Shown here: piece after piece, positions 20,040-30,875 of the stretch
Numbering within the stretch: the stretch's first letter is position 1
Layout of the letters: every line of letters begins with the position of its first letter
Assembly (NCBI RefSeq): GCF_900099735.1
Contig: NZ_FNDT01000001.1
Coordinates: forward strand, 277,722-341,721
Length of the DNA: 64,000 nt
DNA from: Arthrobacter subterraneus
GTDB taxonomy: Bacteria; Actinomycetota; Actinomycetes; Actinomycetales; Micrococcaceae
Direction of reading: 5' to 3'
Translations under genes and position numbers: made by a program
Notes under the pieces: model-generated
What the model was told of the DNA's origin: nothing
What the model saw: only the letters and a program-made list of their open reading frames with translations
The model's database searches: none

Positions 20040-20385
20040 TTCTCAGTTCTCCGTATGTTGTCTTGAGATCAGATCTCTGCTGACTCCGCATTCTGCCGGC
20101 CGGCGCAAGGCCGGTCAGCAACGAGCAGAGCTTGTCAGTCGTTTGGCGTGCCTACACGGGACGCAAGGTAAACGACCGTAGGCGTGCAAAAATGTGGCAT
20201 TCGTTGTACAAGTTCCCTACAACACGGAGATACGCCCGAAGAGACGCCAATCCACTGCCACACAAACAATTCCCGACAAGTCTAACAGATTCCGCGCCGA
20301 GGCTTTGACGGCATGGTAAAAGGGGCCCGACCACAGCGCGAAACTGTGATCCGGGCCCCTTCAGTCAACCGGGTGTTTGCGGCTC
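20040..20385. other. 346-bp rpoC-rpsL spacer
   Basis: The stretch holds the rpoC terminator at its right end and the leader and promoter region of the str cluster at its left. No open reading frame has family-like features. Inverted GTTGTA/TACAAC sequences near 20,200-20,220 lie where the rpsL promoter could be, but no clear -35/-10 pair is seen. Confidence 0.6.
20317..20361 (-). terminator. Intrinsic terminator after rpoC
   Basis: Arms AAGGGGCCCG (20320-20329) and CGGGCCCCTT (20352-20361), with an inner CCACAG/CTGTG pair, form a tall stem followed on the minus strand by TTTTA. It starts about 25 bases after the rpoC stop and separates rpoBC from the str cluster. Confidence 0.9.
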
Positions 20386-23300
20386 CTAACGGAAGTCGCT
20401 TGACCCCATGTCGTAGTCATCCAGCGGGATGGCATGGAACTCGGGGCTGAGTCCGCCGTCGACGCCTGCGTAGTCGAAGTCACTGAACGCGCTCGGACCG
20501 GTGAACAGGTTGGCCTTGGCTTCCTCGGTGGGCTCCACCGTGATCTTCGTGTAGCGGTCCAGGCCGGTTCCGGCCGGGATGAGCTTACCGATGATCACGT
20601 TCTCCTTGAGGCCGAGCAGCGGGTCGCTCTTGCCTTCCATGGCGGCCTGCGTGAGGACACGCGTGGTCTCCTGGAAGGAAGCTGCCGACAGCCAGGACTC
20701 CGTGGCGAGCGACGCCTTGGTGATACCCATGAGCTCGGGACGGCCGGACGCCGGCTTCTTGCCCTCGGATACCACGCGGCGGTTCTCGTCCTCGAAACGG
20801 CGACGCTCCGCGAGCTCACCGGGGAGCAGGTCGGAATCGCCGGACTCGATGACGGTGACCCGGCGCAGCATCTGCCGGACGATGACCTCCACGTGCTTGT
20901 CGTGGATGCCTACGCCCTGGCTGCGGTACACGCGCTGGACCTCGTCCACCAGGAACTCCTGCGCCTTGCGCGGGCCGAGGATGCGGAGGATCTGCTTGGG
21001 ATCCACCGCACCGAAGACCAGCTGCTGGCCGACCTCGACGTGATCGCCGTCGGAGACCAGCAGGCGCGCACGCCGCAGGACCGGGTAGGCGATCTCTTCG
21101 GAGCCGTCGTCGGGAGTGACCACGAGGCGCAGCTGCTTTTCCGCGTCCTCGATGGTGACCCGTCCCGCAACCTCGGAGATCGGCGCCACACCCTTGGGGG
21201 TACGGGCTTCGAACAGCTCCTGGATACGGGGCAGACCCTGGGTGATGTCCTCGGCCGAGGCAACACCACCGGTGTGGAAGGTACGCATGGTCAGCTGGGT
21301 ACCCGGCTCACCGATCGACTGCGCAGCAATGATGCCGACTGCCTCGCCGATGTCCACGGTCTTGCCGGTGGCCAGCGAACGCCCGTAGCACAGTGCACAG
21401 GTTCCAACGCTGGACTCACAGGTCAGGACCGAGCGGACCTTGATGTCCGTCACCCCTGCCGCGAACAGCTTGTTGATCAGTACGTCGCCGACGTCGGAGC
21501 CGCCCGGTGCCAGCACCTCGCCGTTGGAATCAACGACGTCGGTTGCCAGCGTGCGTGCGTACGCCGAGTTCTCGACTTCCTCGTGCAGGACCAGCTCGCC
21601 GTCGTGGTTCGGAACGGCGATCGTGACGTTGAGTCCGCGCTCGGTGCCGCAGTCGTCCTCGCGGACAATGACGTCCTGGGACACGTCCACGAGACGGCGG
21701 GTCAGGTAACCCGAGTTCGCGGTACGCAGTGCGGTATCAGCAAGACCCTTACGTGCACCGTGGGTCGCGATGAAGTACTCCAGGACCGAGAGGCCCTCAC
21801 GGTAAGAGGACTTGATCGGACGCGGGATGATCTCGCCCTTGGGGTTTGCCACCAGACCACGGATACCCGCGATCTGACGTACCTGCAGCCAGTTACCACG
21901 CGCACCGGAGGACACCATGCGGTTGATGGTGTTGTCCTTCGGCATGGCGCCGCGCATGGACTCGGCGACCTCGTTGGTTGCCTTGTTCCAGATGTCGATC
22001 AGTTCCTGGCGGCGCTCCTCATCAGCGATGAGGCCCTTGTCGAACTGCGCCTGAACCTTGGCGGCCTGCGTCTCGTAGCCCTCCATGATGCCGGCCTTGT
22101 TGATCGGAGCCGAGATGTCGGAGATTGCCACGGTGACGCCCGAGCGGGTTGCCCAGTAGAAGCCGGCGTCCTTCAGGTTATCCAGCGTTGCGGCGGTAAC
22201 AACCTTCGGGTAGCGCTCTGCGAGGTCGTTGACGATCGTGGAGAGCTGGCCCTTGTCTGCAACCTGCTCCACCCAGGGGTAGTCCTCGGGCAGCGTGTCG
22301 TTGAAGATGACCTGTCCGAGTGAGGTTTCGATCAGCGCCGGAGTGCCCTCTTCCCAGCCCTCAGGGGCTGCGGAGTCCGGACCCGGAACGAAGTTCGGAA
22401 CGCGGATCTTGACGACCGAGTTCAGGTGCAGAACACCAGCATCGAACGCCATGATCGCCTCGGCGGGGCTCGAGAAGACGCGCCCCTCCCCTGCCGAACC
22501 CTCACGCTTGGTGGTGAGGTGGTGCAGGCCGATGATCATGTCCTGTGAAGGCAGGGTCACCGGACGTCCGTCCGAGGGCTTCAGGATGTTGTTCGAGGAC
22601 AGCATCAGGATGCGTGCCTCAGCCTGGGCCTCCGGGCTCAGCGGCAGGTGCACTGCCATCTGGTCGCCGTCGAAGTCAGCGTTGAACGCACCACAGACCA
22701 GCGGGTGAAGCTGAAGTGCCTTGCCTTCAACCAGCTGCGGTTCGAACGCCTGGATGCCGAGGCGGTGCAGGGTAGGTGCACGGTTCAGCAGCACAGGGTG
22801 CTCGGTGATGATCTCTTCGAGGACATCCCACACCTGCGGACGGTAGCGCTCGACCATGCGCTTGGCGCTCTTGATGTTCTGCGCATGGTTGAGGTCGACC
22901 AGGCGCTTCATCACGAACGGCTTGAAGAGCTCCAGTGCCATCTGCTTGGGCAGACCACACTGGTGCAGCTTCAGCTGCGGGCCGACGACGATGACCGAGC
23001 GGCCCGAGTAGTCGACGCGCTTTCCCAGCAGGTTCTGGCGGAAGCGTCCCTGCTTGCCCTTGAGCATGTCGGAGAGCGACTTCAGCGGCCGGTTGCCCGG
23101 TCCGGTGACCGGACGGCCGCGGCGGCCGTTGTCGAACAGGGAGTCAACAGCTTCCTGGAGCATGCGCTTTTCATTGTTCACGATGATCTCGGGAGCCCCG
23201 AGATCGAGCAGGCGCTTCAGGCGGTTGTTGCGGTTGATCACACGGCGGTACAGGTCATTGAGGTCGGAGGTCGCGAAGCGGCCACCGTCCAGCTGAACCA

Positions 23301-24279
23301 TCGGGCGCAGTTCCGGCGGGATCACCGGTACGGCGTCGAGCACCATGCCCAGCGGGCTGTTGGTGGTGGTCAGGAACGCGTTGACAACCTTCAGTCGCTT
23401 CAGGGCGCGGGTCTTCCGCTGGCCCTTGCCGTTCTGGATGATGTCGCGCAGGAGGTCAGCCTCTGCCTGCATGTCGAAGTTCTCGAGGCGCTTCTTGATT
23501 GCCTCGGCTCCCATGGAGCCTTCGAAGTACAGGCCGTAGCGGTCACGCAGCTCGCGGTACAGACCCTCGTCGCCCTCCAGGTCAGCGACCTTGAGGTTCT
23601 TGAACCGGTCCCAGACCTGCTCGAGGCGCTCGATCTCGGCGTCTGCGCGCTTGCGCAGGTTGGCCATCTGGCGGTCAGCCGAGTCGCGGGCCTTCTTCTT
23701 GTCCGCAGCCTTGGCGCCTTCACCCTCAAGGCGGGCAAGCTCGTCCTCAAGATCGCGGGCAATTGCGGCGATGTCGGAGTCGCGCTGGTCAACCAGCTGC
23801 CTCTTCTCAAGGTCGTGCTCAGCCTGGAGGTTCGGCAGTTCGGCGTGGCGGTTCTCCTCGTCAACCGAGGTGATCATGTAGGCGGCGAAGTAGATGACCT
23901 TCTCGAGGTCTTTCGGCGCGAGGTCAAGCAGGTAGCCAAGACGCGACGGGACGCCCTTGAAGTACCAGATGTGCGTCACGGGAGCGGCGAGCTCGATGTG
24001 GCCCATACGCTCGCGGCGTACCTTTGCGCGGGTGACCTCAACGCCACACCGCTCACAGATGATGCCCTTGAAGCGCACGCGCTTGTACTTGCCGCAGTAG
24101 CATTCCCAGTCACGGGAAGGGCCGAAGATCTTCTCGCAGAAGAGTCCGTCCTTCTCGGGCTTGAGCGTGCGGTAGTTGATGGTTTCCGGCTTCTTCACTT
24201 CGCCGTACGACCATCCGCGGATCTCTTCCGCGGTGGCCAGGCCGATTCGCATGAGGCCGAATGAGGATTCGCTGGACAT
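20386..24279 (-). CDS. rpoC: RNA polymerase subunit beta'
   Basis: Catalytic subunit of RNA polymerase. The protein has 1297 residues from the ATG at 24279 ([15 protein letters not shown]), preferred over a GTG ten codons upstream because of family alignment and an AGGGA site. The N-terminal zinc ribbon is Cys60, Cys62, Cys75 and Cys78. The Mg-binding loop NADFDGD is at residues 533-539. A coiled-coil, charged segment follows at about 170-240. It pairs with rpoB 112 bases upstream. Confidence 0.98.
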   Translation of the reverse strand: MSSESSFGLMRIGLATAEEIRGWSYGEVKKPETINYRTLKPEKDGLFCEKIFGPSRDWECYCGKYKRVRFKGIICERCGVEVTRAKVRRERMGHIELAAPVTHIWYFKGVPSRLGYLLDLAPKDLEKVIYFAAYMITSVDEENRHAELPNLQAEHDLEKRQLVDQRDSDIAAIARDLEDELARLEGEGAKAADKKKARDSADRQMANLRKRADAEIERLEQVWDRFKNLKVADLEGDEGLYRELRDRYGLYFEGSMGAEAIKKRLENFDMQAEADLLRDIIQNGKGQRKTRALKRLKVVNAFLTTTNSPLGMVLDAVPVIPPELRPMVQLDGGRFATSDLNDLYRRVINRNNRLKRLLDLGAPEIIVNNEKRMLQEAVDSLFDNGRRGRPVTGPGNRPLKSLSDMLKGKQGRFRQNLLGKRVDYSGRSVIVVGPQLKLHQCGLPKQMALELFKPFVMKRLVDLNHAQNIKSAKRMVERYRPQVWDVLEEIITEHPVLLNRAPTLHRLGIQAFEPQLVEGKALQLHPLVCGAFNADFDGDQMAVHLPLSPEAQAEARILMLSSNNILKPSDGRPVTLPSQDMIIGLHHLTTKREGSAGEGRVFSSPAEAIMAFDAGVLHLNSVVKIRVPNFVPGPDSAAPEGWEEGTPALIETSLGQVIFNDTLPEDYPWVEQVADKGQLSTIVNDLAERYPKVVTAATLDNLKDAGFYWATRSGVTVAISDISAPINKAGIMEGYETQAAKVQAQFDKGLIADEERRQELIDIWNKATNEVAESMRGAMPKDNTINRMVSSGARGNWLQVRQIAGIRGLVANPKGEIIPRPIKSSYREGLSVLEYFIATHGARKGLADTALRTANSGYLTRRLVDVSQDVIVREDDCGTERGLNVTIAVPNHDGELVLHEEVENSAYARTLATDVVDSNGEVLAPGGSDVGDVLINKLFAAGVTDIKVRSVLTCESSVGTCALCYGRSLATGKTVDIGEAVGIIAAQSIGEPGTQLTMRTFHTGGVASAEDITQGLPRIQELFEARTPKGVAPISEVAGRVTIEDAEKQLRLVVTPDDGSEEIAYPVLRRARLLVSDGDHVEVGQQLVFGAVDPKQILRILGPRKAQEFLVDEVQRVYRSQGVGIHDKHVEVIVRQMLRRVTVIESGDSDLLPGELAERRRFEDENRRVVSEGKKPASGRPELMGITKASLATESWLSAASFQETTRVLTQAAMEGKSDPLLGLKENVIIGKLIPAGTGLDRYTKITVEPTEEAKANLFTGPSAFSDFDYAGVDGGLSPEFHAIPLDDYDMGSSDFR

Positions 24280-24351
24280 ATGGTCCCTGTCTCTCTTCTC
24301 TAAATTCACAAAGTCTTGGGTGCGGTTCGAGGTGATCGGCTGCGCTCCGGA

Positions 24352-24375
24352 CCGGCGTTCACAGCAGAACGCCGG
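24352..24375 (-). other. Hairpin in the rpoB-rpoC spacer
   Basis: Arms CCGGCGTTC (24352-24360) and GAACGCCGG (24367-24375) form a perfect 9-bp stem with a 6-base loop. There is no T-run. In other bacteria a processing site lies between rpoB and rpoC; that role is only a possibility here. Confidence 0.55.
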
Positions 24376-24391
24376 CCCGGTGCATCAGAAC

Positions 24392-27300
24392 CTAAACCTC
24401 TTCGACAGAACTCGGCTCGGCCCGTGAGAGGTCGATGCCCAGTTCTTCCGCGGCCCGGAAGACTTCTTCATCCGAGTCACGCATCTCAATCGTGGTTCCG
24501 TCGGTGGAAAGGACTTCCACATTCAGGCACAGCGACTGCATTTCCTTGATCAGAACCTTGAAGGATTCCGGAACACCCGGCTCGGGGATGTTCTCGCCCT
24601 TGACGATTGCCTCGTACACCTTGACGCGTCCGTGGATATCATCCGACTTGATGGTCAGGAGTTCCTGCAGCGTGTACGCCGCACCGTAGGCCTCGAGGGC
24701 CCACACTTCCATCTCGCCGAAGCGCTGTCCGCCGAACTGTGCCTTACCACCCAGCGGCTGCTGCGTGATCATCGAGTACGGGCCGGTGGAGCGGGCGTGG
24801 ATCTTGTCGTCCACCAGGTGGTGGAGCTTCAGGATGTACATGTAGCCCACGGAGATCGGGTCCGGGAACGGCTCGCCGGAGCGGCCGTCGAACAGCCGCG
24901 CCTTGCCGGACTCGCCGATAAGGCGCTGTCCGTCACGGGTGACGTTCGTGGCACCGAGCAGGCCGACGATCTCATCCTCGGTTGCGCCGTCGAACACGGG
25001 GGTTGCAACGGTGGTGGTAGCAATCTCGCGGGGAAGCTCCGGGAGGTTCTTGAGCCACTCGGGCTCGCCCTCGATCTTCCAGCCCTGCTTGGCTGCCCAC
25101 CCGAGGTGGATTTCGAGTACCTGTCCGACGTTCATACGGCCCGGAACACCCAGCGGGTTCAGGACGATGTCAACCGGCGTGCCGTCCTCAAGGAACGGCA
25201 TGTCCTCGATCGGCAGGATCTTGGAGATGACACCCTTGTTGCCGTGACGGCCGGCGAGCTTGTCGCCGTCCGTGATCTTGCGCTTCTGGGCAACATAGAC
25301 GCGGACGAGCTGGTTGACGCCCGGGGGCAGTTCGTCGTCGTTGTCGCGGTCGAAGATGCGCACGCCGATGACGGTGCCCGACTCGCCGTGGGGAACCTTC
25401 AGGGACGTGTCGCGGACCTCGCGGCTCTTCTCACCGAAGATGGCGCGCAGCAGGCGCTCTTCAGGGGTCAGTTCCGTTTCACCCTTGGGGGTGACACGGC
25501 CGACCAGGATGTCCCCGGCTTCAACCTCGGCACCGATGTGGATGATGCCGCGCTCGTCGAGTGCGCCAAGTACCTCTTCGGAGACATTCGGGATGTCCCG
25601 GGTGATTTCCTCGGCACCAAGCTTGGTGTCGCGGGCGTCGACCTCGTGCTCTTCGATGTGAATCGACGTCAGGACATCATCGGAGACGATGCGCTGCGAC
25701 AGGATGATCGCGTCCTCGAAGTTGTGGCCTTCCCAGGACATGAACGCAACGAGCATGTTCTTGCCCAGAGCCAGTTCACCCTGATCGGTGGACGGGCCGT
25801 CGGCAATGATGCTGTTGTATTCGACGCGGTCGCCTTCAGCCACCAGCACGCGCTGGTTGTAGGCGTTGCCCTGGTTGGAGCGCGCGAACTTCATGATCGG
25901 GTAGTTGGTCTCGGTGCCGTCGTCGTTCAGCACTGCCACCAGGTCAGCCGAAACCTCGGAAACCACACCGGCCTTGTTCGCGGTCACTGCGTCACCGGCG
26001 TCGACAGCGGCGTACTTCTCCATGCCGGTGCCGACAAGCGGGCGCTCTGAACGCAGCAGCGGCACAGCCTGCCGCTGCATGTTGGCGCCCATCAGTGCGC
26101 GGTTGGCGTCGTCGTGCTCCAGGAACGGAATCAGTGCGGTCGCAACCGACACCATCTGGCGCGGGGAGACGTCCATGTACTCAACGTCGGCTGCAACAAC
26201 GAGAACAGGCTCACCGGAACCACCACGGGTACGGACCAGGACCATGTCCTCAACGAACTTGCCGTTGGCATCGAGCGGCGCGTTTGCCTGGGCGATCAGC
26301 CGCTCAACCTCGTCGTCTGCCGTGAGGTAGTCGATCTGGTCGGTGACAATGCCGTTCTCCACCTTGCGGTAAGGAGTCTCGATGAAGCCGAACGTGTTGA
26401 TCCGGCCGTAGGATGCCAGCGAACCGATGAGGCCGATGTTCGGGCCTTCAGGGGTTTCGATGGGGCACATGCGGCCGTAGTGCGACGGGTGGACGTCACG
26501 GACTTCCATGCCGGCGCGGTCACGGGAGAGACCGCCCGGGCCCAGCGCGGACAGGCGGCGCTTGTGCGTCAGGCCGGCGAGCGGGTTGTTCTGGTCCATG
26601 AACTGCGACAGCTGTGAGGTTCCGAAGAACTCCTTGATGGCAGCGACAACCGGACGGATGTTGATCAGGGTCTGCGGCGTGATCGCCTCGACGTCCTGGG
26701 TGGTCATCCGCTCACGGACAACGCGCTCCATCCGGGACAGGCCGGTGCGGACCTGGTTCTCGATGAGTTCGCCGACGGCGCGGATGCGGCGGTTGCCGAA
26801 GTGGTCGATGTCATCGACCTCAACGCGCAACTCGACGTCTTCGCCGTCGCGCCTGCCCGTCAGGGTGGTTTCACCGGCGTGGAGCGCAACCAGGAACTTG
26901 ATCATGGCAACGATGTCATCGATGTTCAGGACCGAGGCGTCAGCATCGCCGAGGTTCTTGTCGATGCCAAGCTTGCGGTTGATCTTGTAGCGGCCGACCT
27001 TCGCCAGGTCATAGCGCTTCGAGTTGAAGTACAGGTTGTCGAGCAGCGTCTTGGCGGCCTCGACCGTGGGCGGCTCTCCCGGGCGGAGCTTCCGGTAGAT
27101 GTCCAGCAAGGCGTCTTCCTGGGTCTCCGTGGCGTCCTTTTCAAGGGTGGCGCGGATGGAGTCATACTCGCCGAAGGTCTCGAGGATCTGGCCCTCGGTC
27201 CAGCCGAGCGCCTTCAGGAGGACGGTGACGGACTGCTTGCGCTTGCGGTCAAGGCGTACGCCGACCTGATCGCGCTTGTCGATCTCGAGCTCGAACCAGG

Positions 27301-27901
27301 CACCGCGCGACGGGATGATCTTCGCGCTGAAGATGTCCTTGTCACTGGTCTTGTCCGCGGTGCGCTCGAAGTAGGCGCCGGGTGAACGGACCAACTGGGA
27401 GACAACGACACGCTCGGTGCCGTTGATCACGAAAGTACCCTTCTCCGTCATCAGCGGGAAGTCACCCATGAACACGGTCTGCTGCTTGATCTCGCCCGTG
27501 TTGTTGTTCATGAACTCGGCCTTGACGTACAGCGGAGCCGCGTACGTTGCGTCACGGTCCTTGCACTCGGCCATGGTGTACTTCGGGTCAGCGAATTCCG
27601 GCTCCGAGAAGCTCAGGGACATGGTGCCCTGGAAGTCTTCAATCGGAGAGATCTCTTCGAAGATGTCAGCCAAACCGGAGGTTGTGGCCACGCCGGGCAG
27701 GTTCTGAGCCAGTGCCTCTTCTACGCGTGCCTTCCAGCGCTCGTTGCCGACCAGCCAGTCGAAGCTGTCTGTCTGCAGGGCGAGCAGATTGGGAACGTCC
27801 AGCGGTTCGTGAATCTTTGCGAATGAAAGCCGAGGTGCGGCGCCATCGGCGTCGACCTGGCTGGTAGCGGTTGCATTTAGTGAGGTGCTCGGGGCGACCA
27901 A
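24392..27901 (-). CDS. rpoB: RNA polymerase subunit beta
   Basis: Catalytic partner of beta'. The protein is about 1169 residues long. The TTG at 27901 (reading [13 protein letters not shown] after the initiator) is preferred over a GTG at 27916 because GAAGGATCC lies at the right distance. The rifampicin region [20 protein letters not shown] followed by [15 protein letters not shown] keeps the wild-type Asp, His and Ser positions, so rifampicin sensitivity is expected. A promoter is visible about 200 bases upstream. Confidence 0.98.
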   Translation of the reverse strand: MVAPSTSLNATATSQVDADGAAPRLSFAKIHEPLDVPNLLALQTDSFDWLVGNERWKARVEEALAQNLPGVATTSGLADIFEEISPIEDFQGTMSLSFSEPEFADPKYTMAECKDRDATYAAPLYVKAEFMNNNTGEIKQQTVFMGDFPLMTEKGTFVINGTERVVVSQLVRSPGAYFERTADKTSDKDIFSAKIIPSRGAWFELEIDKRDQVGVRLDRKRKQSVTVLLKALGWTEGQILETFGEYDSIRATLEKDATETQEDALLDIYRKLRPGEPPTVEAAKTLLDNLYFNSKRYDLAKVGRYKINRKLGIDKNLGDADASVLNIDDIVAMIKFLVALHAGETTLTGRRDGEDVELRVEVDDIDHFGNRRIRAVGELIENQVRTGLSRMERVVRERMTTQDVEAITPQTLINIRPVVAAIKEFFGTSQLSQFMDQNNPLAGLTHKRRLSALGPGGLSRDRAGMEVRDVHPSHYGRMCPIETPEGPNIGLIGSLASYGRINTFGFIETPYRKVENGIVTDQIDYLTADDEVERLIAQANAPLDANGKFVEDMVLVRTRGGSGEPVLVVAADVEYMDVSPRQMVSVATALIPFLEHDDANRALMGANMQRQAVPLLRSERPLVGTGMEKYAAVDAGDAVTANKAGVVSEVSADLVAVLNDDGTETNYPIMKFARSNQGNAYNQRVLVAEGDRVEYNSIIADGPSTDQGELALGKNMLVAFMSWEGHNFEDAIILSQRIVSDDVLTSIHIEEHEVDARDTKLGAEEITRDIPNVSEEVLGALDERGIIHIGAEVEAGDILVGRVTPKGETELTPEERLLRAIFGEKSREVRDTSLKVPHGESGTVIGVRIFDRDNDDELPPGVNQLVRVYVAQKRKITDGDKLAGRHGNKGVISKILPIEDMPFLEDGTPVDIVLNPLGVPGRMNVGQVLEIHLGWAAKQGWKIEGEPEWLKNLPELPREIATTTVATPVFDGATEDEIVGLLGATNVTRDGQRLIGESGKARLFDGRSGEPFPDPISVGYMYILKLHHLVDDKIHARSTGPYSMITQQPLGGKAQFGGQRFGEMEVWALEAYGAAYTLQELLTIKSDDIHGRVKVYEAIVKGENIPEPGVPESFKVLIKEMQSLCLNVEVLSTDGTTIEMRDSDEEVFRAAEELGIDLSRAEPSSVEEV

Positions 27902-28300
27902 GAGGGATCCTTCCACAGACCAACAGGCGTGTTCTTACGATCACTCCCCGCACCGGAATGGTGCCAACCTGACGCCCGCATCGCTCACCGGAAACTGCCC
28001 ATGGCGGAACCGACGGGACTATCCGTTAAATGACGAATGCGTGGCAAAGCCCACCGCTATATGAAGGCTGAGGTTATGAGGGAAGACGCAAATATCTACT
28101 GTACGTCAGGGTAGCGACAATGTCCAACCGGATGTGGTATACGGGATCGGAGCCCGCCGATCCTGACGTGCCCGCCGCGAAGGAGTTTCAGTGAATACCC
28201 GTTAGCTGAAATTTCAGGCCGCTCCGGTAACCTTGAACCAGGAGGCATGGGCAGCATCTGGCTCCATGCGATTCAATGAAGAAAGCGAGCGAACCTTCCC
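27902..28300. other. 399-bp divergent spacer between rpoB and the thiolase gene
   Basis: The spacer contains the probable rpoB promoter at 28,098-28,126, giving an rpoB leader of about 190 bases, and must also hold the promoter of the plus-strand thiolase gene, which I could not assign. No coding frame with family features is seen. Confidence 0.6.
28098..28126 (-). promoter_or_regulatory. Candidate rpoBC promoter
   Basis: Minus-strand TGGACA (28121-28126) and TACAGT (28098-28103) are separated by exactly 17 bases and match the sigma-70-type consensus at five and four of six positions. The start site would be near 28,091, which places the rpoB start codon about 190 bases downstream. Confidence 0.6.
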
Positions 28301-29503
28301 ATGAACAGCCTCGAGCAGACCCCCCAGGACGTTGTCATAGTAGGTGGGGCACGCACGCCGCAGGGCCGGCTGAACGGGCAGCTGGCAGCCTTCACCGCTG
28401 TTGAACTCGGCGCTTTTGCCGTGACCGGAGCCCTTGAGCGGTCCGGGGTGGCGGCCGCCGATGTTGACGCCGTGATCATGGGCCACGTGGTGCAGGCAGG
28501 GTGCGGGCAGAACCCGGCCCGGCAGACCTCCATCAAGGCGGGCATCGGCTGGAACGTGCCGACCGTCACCCTCAACAAGGTCTGCCTCTCCGGCCTCACC
28601 GCAGTCATCGACGCGGCGCGCCTGATCCGCAGCGGCGAGGCCGCCGTCGTCGTCGCCGGGGGCCAGGAATCCATGACCCGCGGGCCGCACCTGCTGCCCG
28701 GAGCACGCCAGGGCTGGACCTACGGGACCATGCCGGCCGTGGATTCGGTGGCCCATGACGGCCTCACCGACGCTTTCGACGAGGAGTCCATGGGTGCCTC
28801 GACGGAGCGCGGCAACACCGGCCTCGCGATCGACCGTACATCCCAGGACGAGGTTGCGGCGGCGTCGCACCAGCGTGCGGCGGCGGCGACGGAGGCCGGC
28901 GTCTTCAAGGACGAGATTGTTCCGGTGCGCGTCCCCCAGCGGAAGGGCGACGACGTGGTGGTGTCCACGGACGAGGGCGTACGGCCCAACACCAGCGTCG
29001 AGACCCTCGCGGGGCTGAAGCCGGCGTTCGCGAAGGACGGCACCATCACCGCAGGCAACTCCTCTCCCCTGTCGGACGGCGCGGCCGCCCTGGTGCTCAC
29101 CAGCCGGCAGAACGCGGAGGCCAGGGGGTGGGAGGTGCTGGCCGTCGTCGGGCGTCCCGGTCAGGTGGCCGGACCCGACAACACGCTCCACTCGCAGCCC
29201 TCACGGGCCATCGAACAGGCCCTCGAACGGGCCGGCTGGTCCACGGAGGACCTCGACTTCGTGGAGATCAACGAAGCCTTCGGGTCGGTTGCCTGCCAGT
29301 CGCTGAAGGACCTGGGGCTGCCGTTGGAGAAGTGCAACATCCACGGCGGTGCAATAGCTCTCGGCCACCCAATCGGTGCCTCCGGTGCCCGCCTGGCCCT
29401 GCACGCTGCCATGGAACTGCAGCGCAGGGGCAACGGAAAGGCTGCCGTCTCCCTGTGCGGCGGCGGCGGGCAGGGAGAAGCACTGCTCCTCTACCGCAAC
29501 TGA
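28301..29503 (+). CDS. Acetyl-CoA C-acetyltransferase (thiolase)
   Basis: Condenses or cleaves acetoacetyl-CoA. The 400-residue protein has the thiolase catalytic set: nucleophile Cys95 (NKVCLSGL), His356 (ALGHPIGASG) and Cys386 (SLCGGGGQG). NEAFGSVA is the third family signature. It is transcribed against the flanking rpoB and rplL genes, so it is an independent unit inserted between them. The biosynthetic or degradative direction cannot be told from sequence alone. Confidence 0.93.
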   Translation: MNSLEQTPQDVVIVGGARTPQGRLNGQLAAFTAVELGAFAVTGALERSGVAAADVDAVIMGHVVQAGCGQNPARQTSIKAGIGWNVPTVTLNKVCLSGLTAVIDAARLIRSGEAAVVVAGGQESMTRGPHLLPGARQGWTYGTMPAVDSVAHDGLTDAFDEESMGASTERGNTGLAIDRTSQDEVAAASHQRAAAATEAGVFKDEIVPVRVPQRKGDDVVVSTDEGVRPNTSVETLAGLKPAFAKDGTITAGNSSPLSDGAAALVLTSRQNAEARGWEVLAVVGRPGQVAGPDNTLHSQPSRAIEQALERAGWSTEDLDFVEINEAFGSVACQSLKDLGLPLEKCNIHGGAIALGHPIGASGARLALHAAMELQRRGNGKAAVSLCGGGGQGEALLLYRN

Positions 29504-29513
29504 TAAGAACGCA

Positions 29514-29549
29514 AAAAAGCCCCGGAACCAAACGGTTCCGGGGCTTTTT
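29514..29549. terminator. Bidirectional terminator between thiolase and rplL
   Basis: Arms 29514-29529 and 29534-29549 form a perfect 16-bp stem with loop AAAC. The arms end in A-runs and T-runs on both strands, so it can terminate the thiolase transcript and the rplJL transcript that converge here. Confidence 0.92.
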
Positions 29550-29567
29550 GCGTCGGTTCGGAAGAAC

Positions 29568-29948
29568 CTACTTGAGGGAGACGGTGGCGCCGGCGGCCTC
29601 GAGGGCCTCCTTGGCCTTCTCTGCCGTTTCCTTGTTGGCGCCTTCGAGGACAGCCTTGGGGGCGCTGTCGACAACGTCCTTGGCTTCCTTCAGGCCCAGC
29701 GAGGTGAGGGCACGAACTTCCTTGATGACGGCGATCTTCTTGTCACCGGCAGCTTCGAGAACGACGTCGAAGGAATCCTTCTCTTCCTCTGCAGCTTCGC
29801 CTGCGCCGCCACCGGCGGGGCCTGCAACTGCAACAGCAGCAGCGGTGACGTCGAAGGTCTCCTCGAACAGCTTCACGAAGTCCGAGAGTTCGATGATGGA
29901 CAGTTCCTTGAAGGCTTCAATGAGCTCTTCGTTGGTGAGCTTTGCCAT
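29568..29948 (-). CDS. rplL: 50S ribosomal protein L7/L12 (bL12)
   Basis: Stalk protein that recruits translation GTPases, present in several copies per ribosome. The 126-residue product has the N-terminal dimerisation domain ([20 protein letters not shown]), a Gly/Ala hinge near residues 40-52, and the C-terminal domain with [20 protein letters not shown]. It follows rplJ, which supplies its ribosomal anchor. Confidence 0.97.
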   Translation of the reverse strand: MAKLTNEELIEAFKELSIIELSDFVKLFEETFDVTAAAVAVAGPAGGGAGEAAEEEKDSFDVVLEAAGDKKIAVIKEVRALTSLGLKEAKDVVDSAPKAVLEGANKETAEKAKEALEAAGATVSLK

Positions 29949-30005
29949 GGCTAAAGCATCCTTCCTGATGTGGTGCGCGCGGCACCGGAGTGTGGTGGGT
30001 GAGAA

Positions 30006-30605
30006 TTACTTCTCTTCGGGGGCAGCTGCTTCTTCGGCAGCCTCGGCAGGAGCGGCATCCGCAGCTGCGGGTGCTTCCTCTGCCGCGGGAGCTTCGGTGG
30101 CTGCCGCGGGTGCAGCGTCCCCGTTCTCCTCCAACTTGATGCGCAGGGCATCGACGGTGCGGGCAAGTGCGGACATCGGTGCCTTGAGGACACCTGCCAC
30201 ACGGGCCAGCTGGAACTCACGCGACTCAAGAGCAGCAAGAGCGACTACCGCCGAAGCGTCGAGGGCCTTGCCCTCGAAGTAACCGGTCTTGATGACGAGC
30301 TGTGGGTTGGTCTTCGCGAAATCCGTCAGGCTCTTTGCCGCAGCAACGGCGTCACCCTTGATGAAGGCGATTGCAGTAGGTCCGGCAAGCTGGCCTTCGA
30401 ACGCGTCGATGCCGGCTTCCTTGGCTGCAATGCCAGTCAGGGTGTTCTTGACGACAGCGTATTTGGTCTCGGCGCCGAGTGAACGGCGCAGTTCCTTGAG
30501 CTGTGCAACGGAGAGCCCACGGTATTCGGTTAGGACAGCAGCAGTGGATTCCTTGAAATCGGTAGTGATCTCATCCACGGCCGAAACCTTTGTTGGCGTT
30601 GCCAT
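30006..30605 (-). CDS. rplJ: 50S ribosomal protein L10 (uL10) with Ala/Glu-rich tail
   Basis: Base of the L10-L12 stalk; in known systems L10 or the L10-L12 complex represses its own mRNA leader. The protein has 199 residues from the ATG at 30605, which is preceded by a strong GGAAGGAGG site; an upstream in-frame start at 30692 lies in the attenuator and is rejected. The core STAAVLTEYRGLSVAQLKEL and YAVVKNTL is followed by a C-terminal Ala/Glu/Pro tail of about 30 residues. Confidence 0.96.
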   Translation of the reverse strand: MATPTKVSAVDEITTDFKESTAAVLTEYRGLSVAQLKELRRSLGAETKYAVVKNTLTGIAAKEAGIDAFEGQLAGPTAIAFIKGDAVAAAKSLTDFAKTNPQLVIKTGYFEGKALDASAVVALAALESREFQLARVAGVLKAPMSALARTVDALRIKLEENGDAAPAAATEAPAAEEAPAAADAAPAEAAEEAAAPEEK

Positions 30606-30639
30606 AACCCTCCTTCCGGGGAATAGGTGCCGGTGATCG

Positions 30640-30800
30640 GTCCAATAAAAAACGCCCCGCGCAGATGCACGGGGCGAGACCTGACCAGACATATTTCTGG
30701 GGAAGGACGAGCTCTGTTCACCTGCGCTGGCCGCCCTGAACGGGAACTTTCAGATGGACGGCAGGCAGTTGAACGGATCAACTGGCTGCGGATGTCCATC
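30640..30800 (-). promoter_or_regulatory. L10-leader-like region with attenuator hairpin
   Basis: The minus-strand leader of rplJ contains a hairpin (CGCCCCG at 30653-30659 with CGGGGCG at 30670-30676) followed by six T residues (30647-30652), a textbook intrinsic terminator lying only about 45 bases before the rplJ start codon. Upstream, the leader has the purine-rich GCGCAGGTGAACAGAGC segment where the L10-binding kink-turn would be expected. I infer an L10-controlled attenuator; the exact fold was not computed. Confidence 0.6.
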
Positions 30801-30875
30801 GACCGACGGTCTTTGGTGCTACAAGCCTACGGGAAGGGGCCGCAGGGGCAAAATCGGGACCCCTGCGGCCGCGCT

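Noticed and set aside
20434..22323. Plus-strand frame of 629 codons opposite rpoC
   Set aside because: Antisense shadow produced by high-GC codon bias in rpoC; no ribosome site or recognisable motif.
28214..29191. Minus-strand frame opposite the thiolase
   Set aside because: Antisense shadow; the plus strand has all thiolase catalytic residues.
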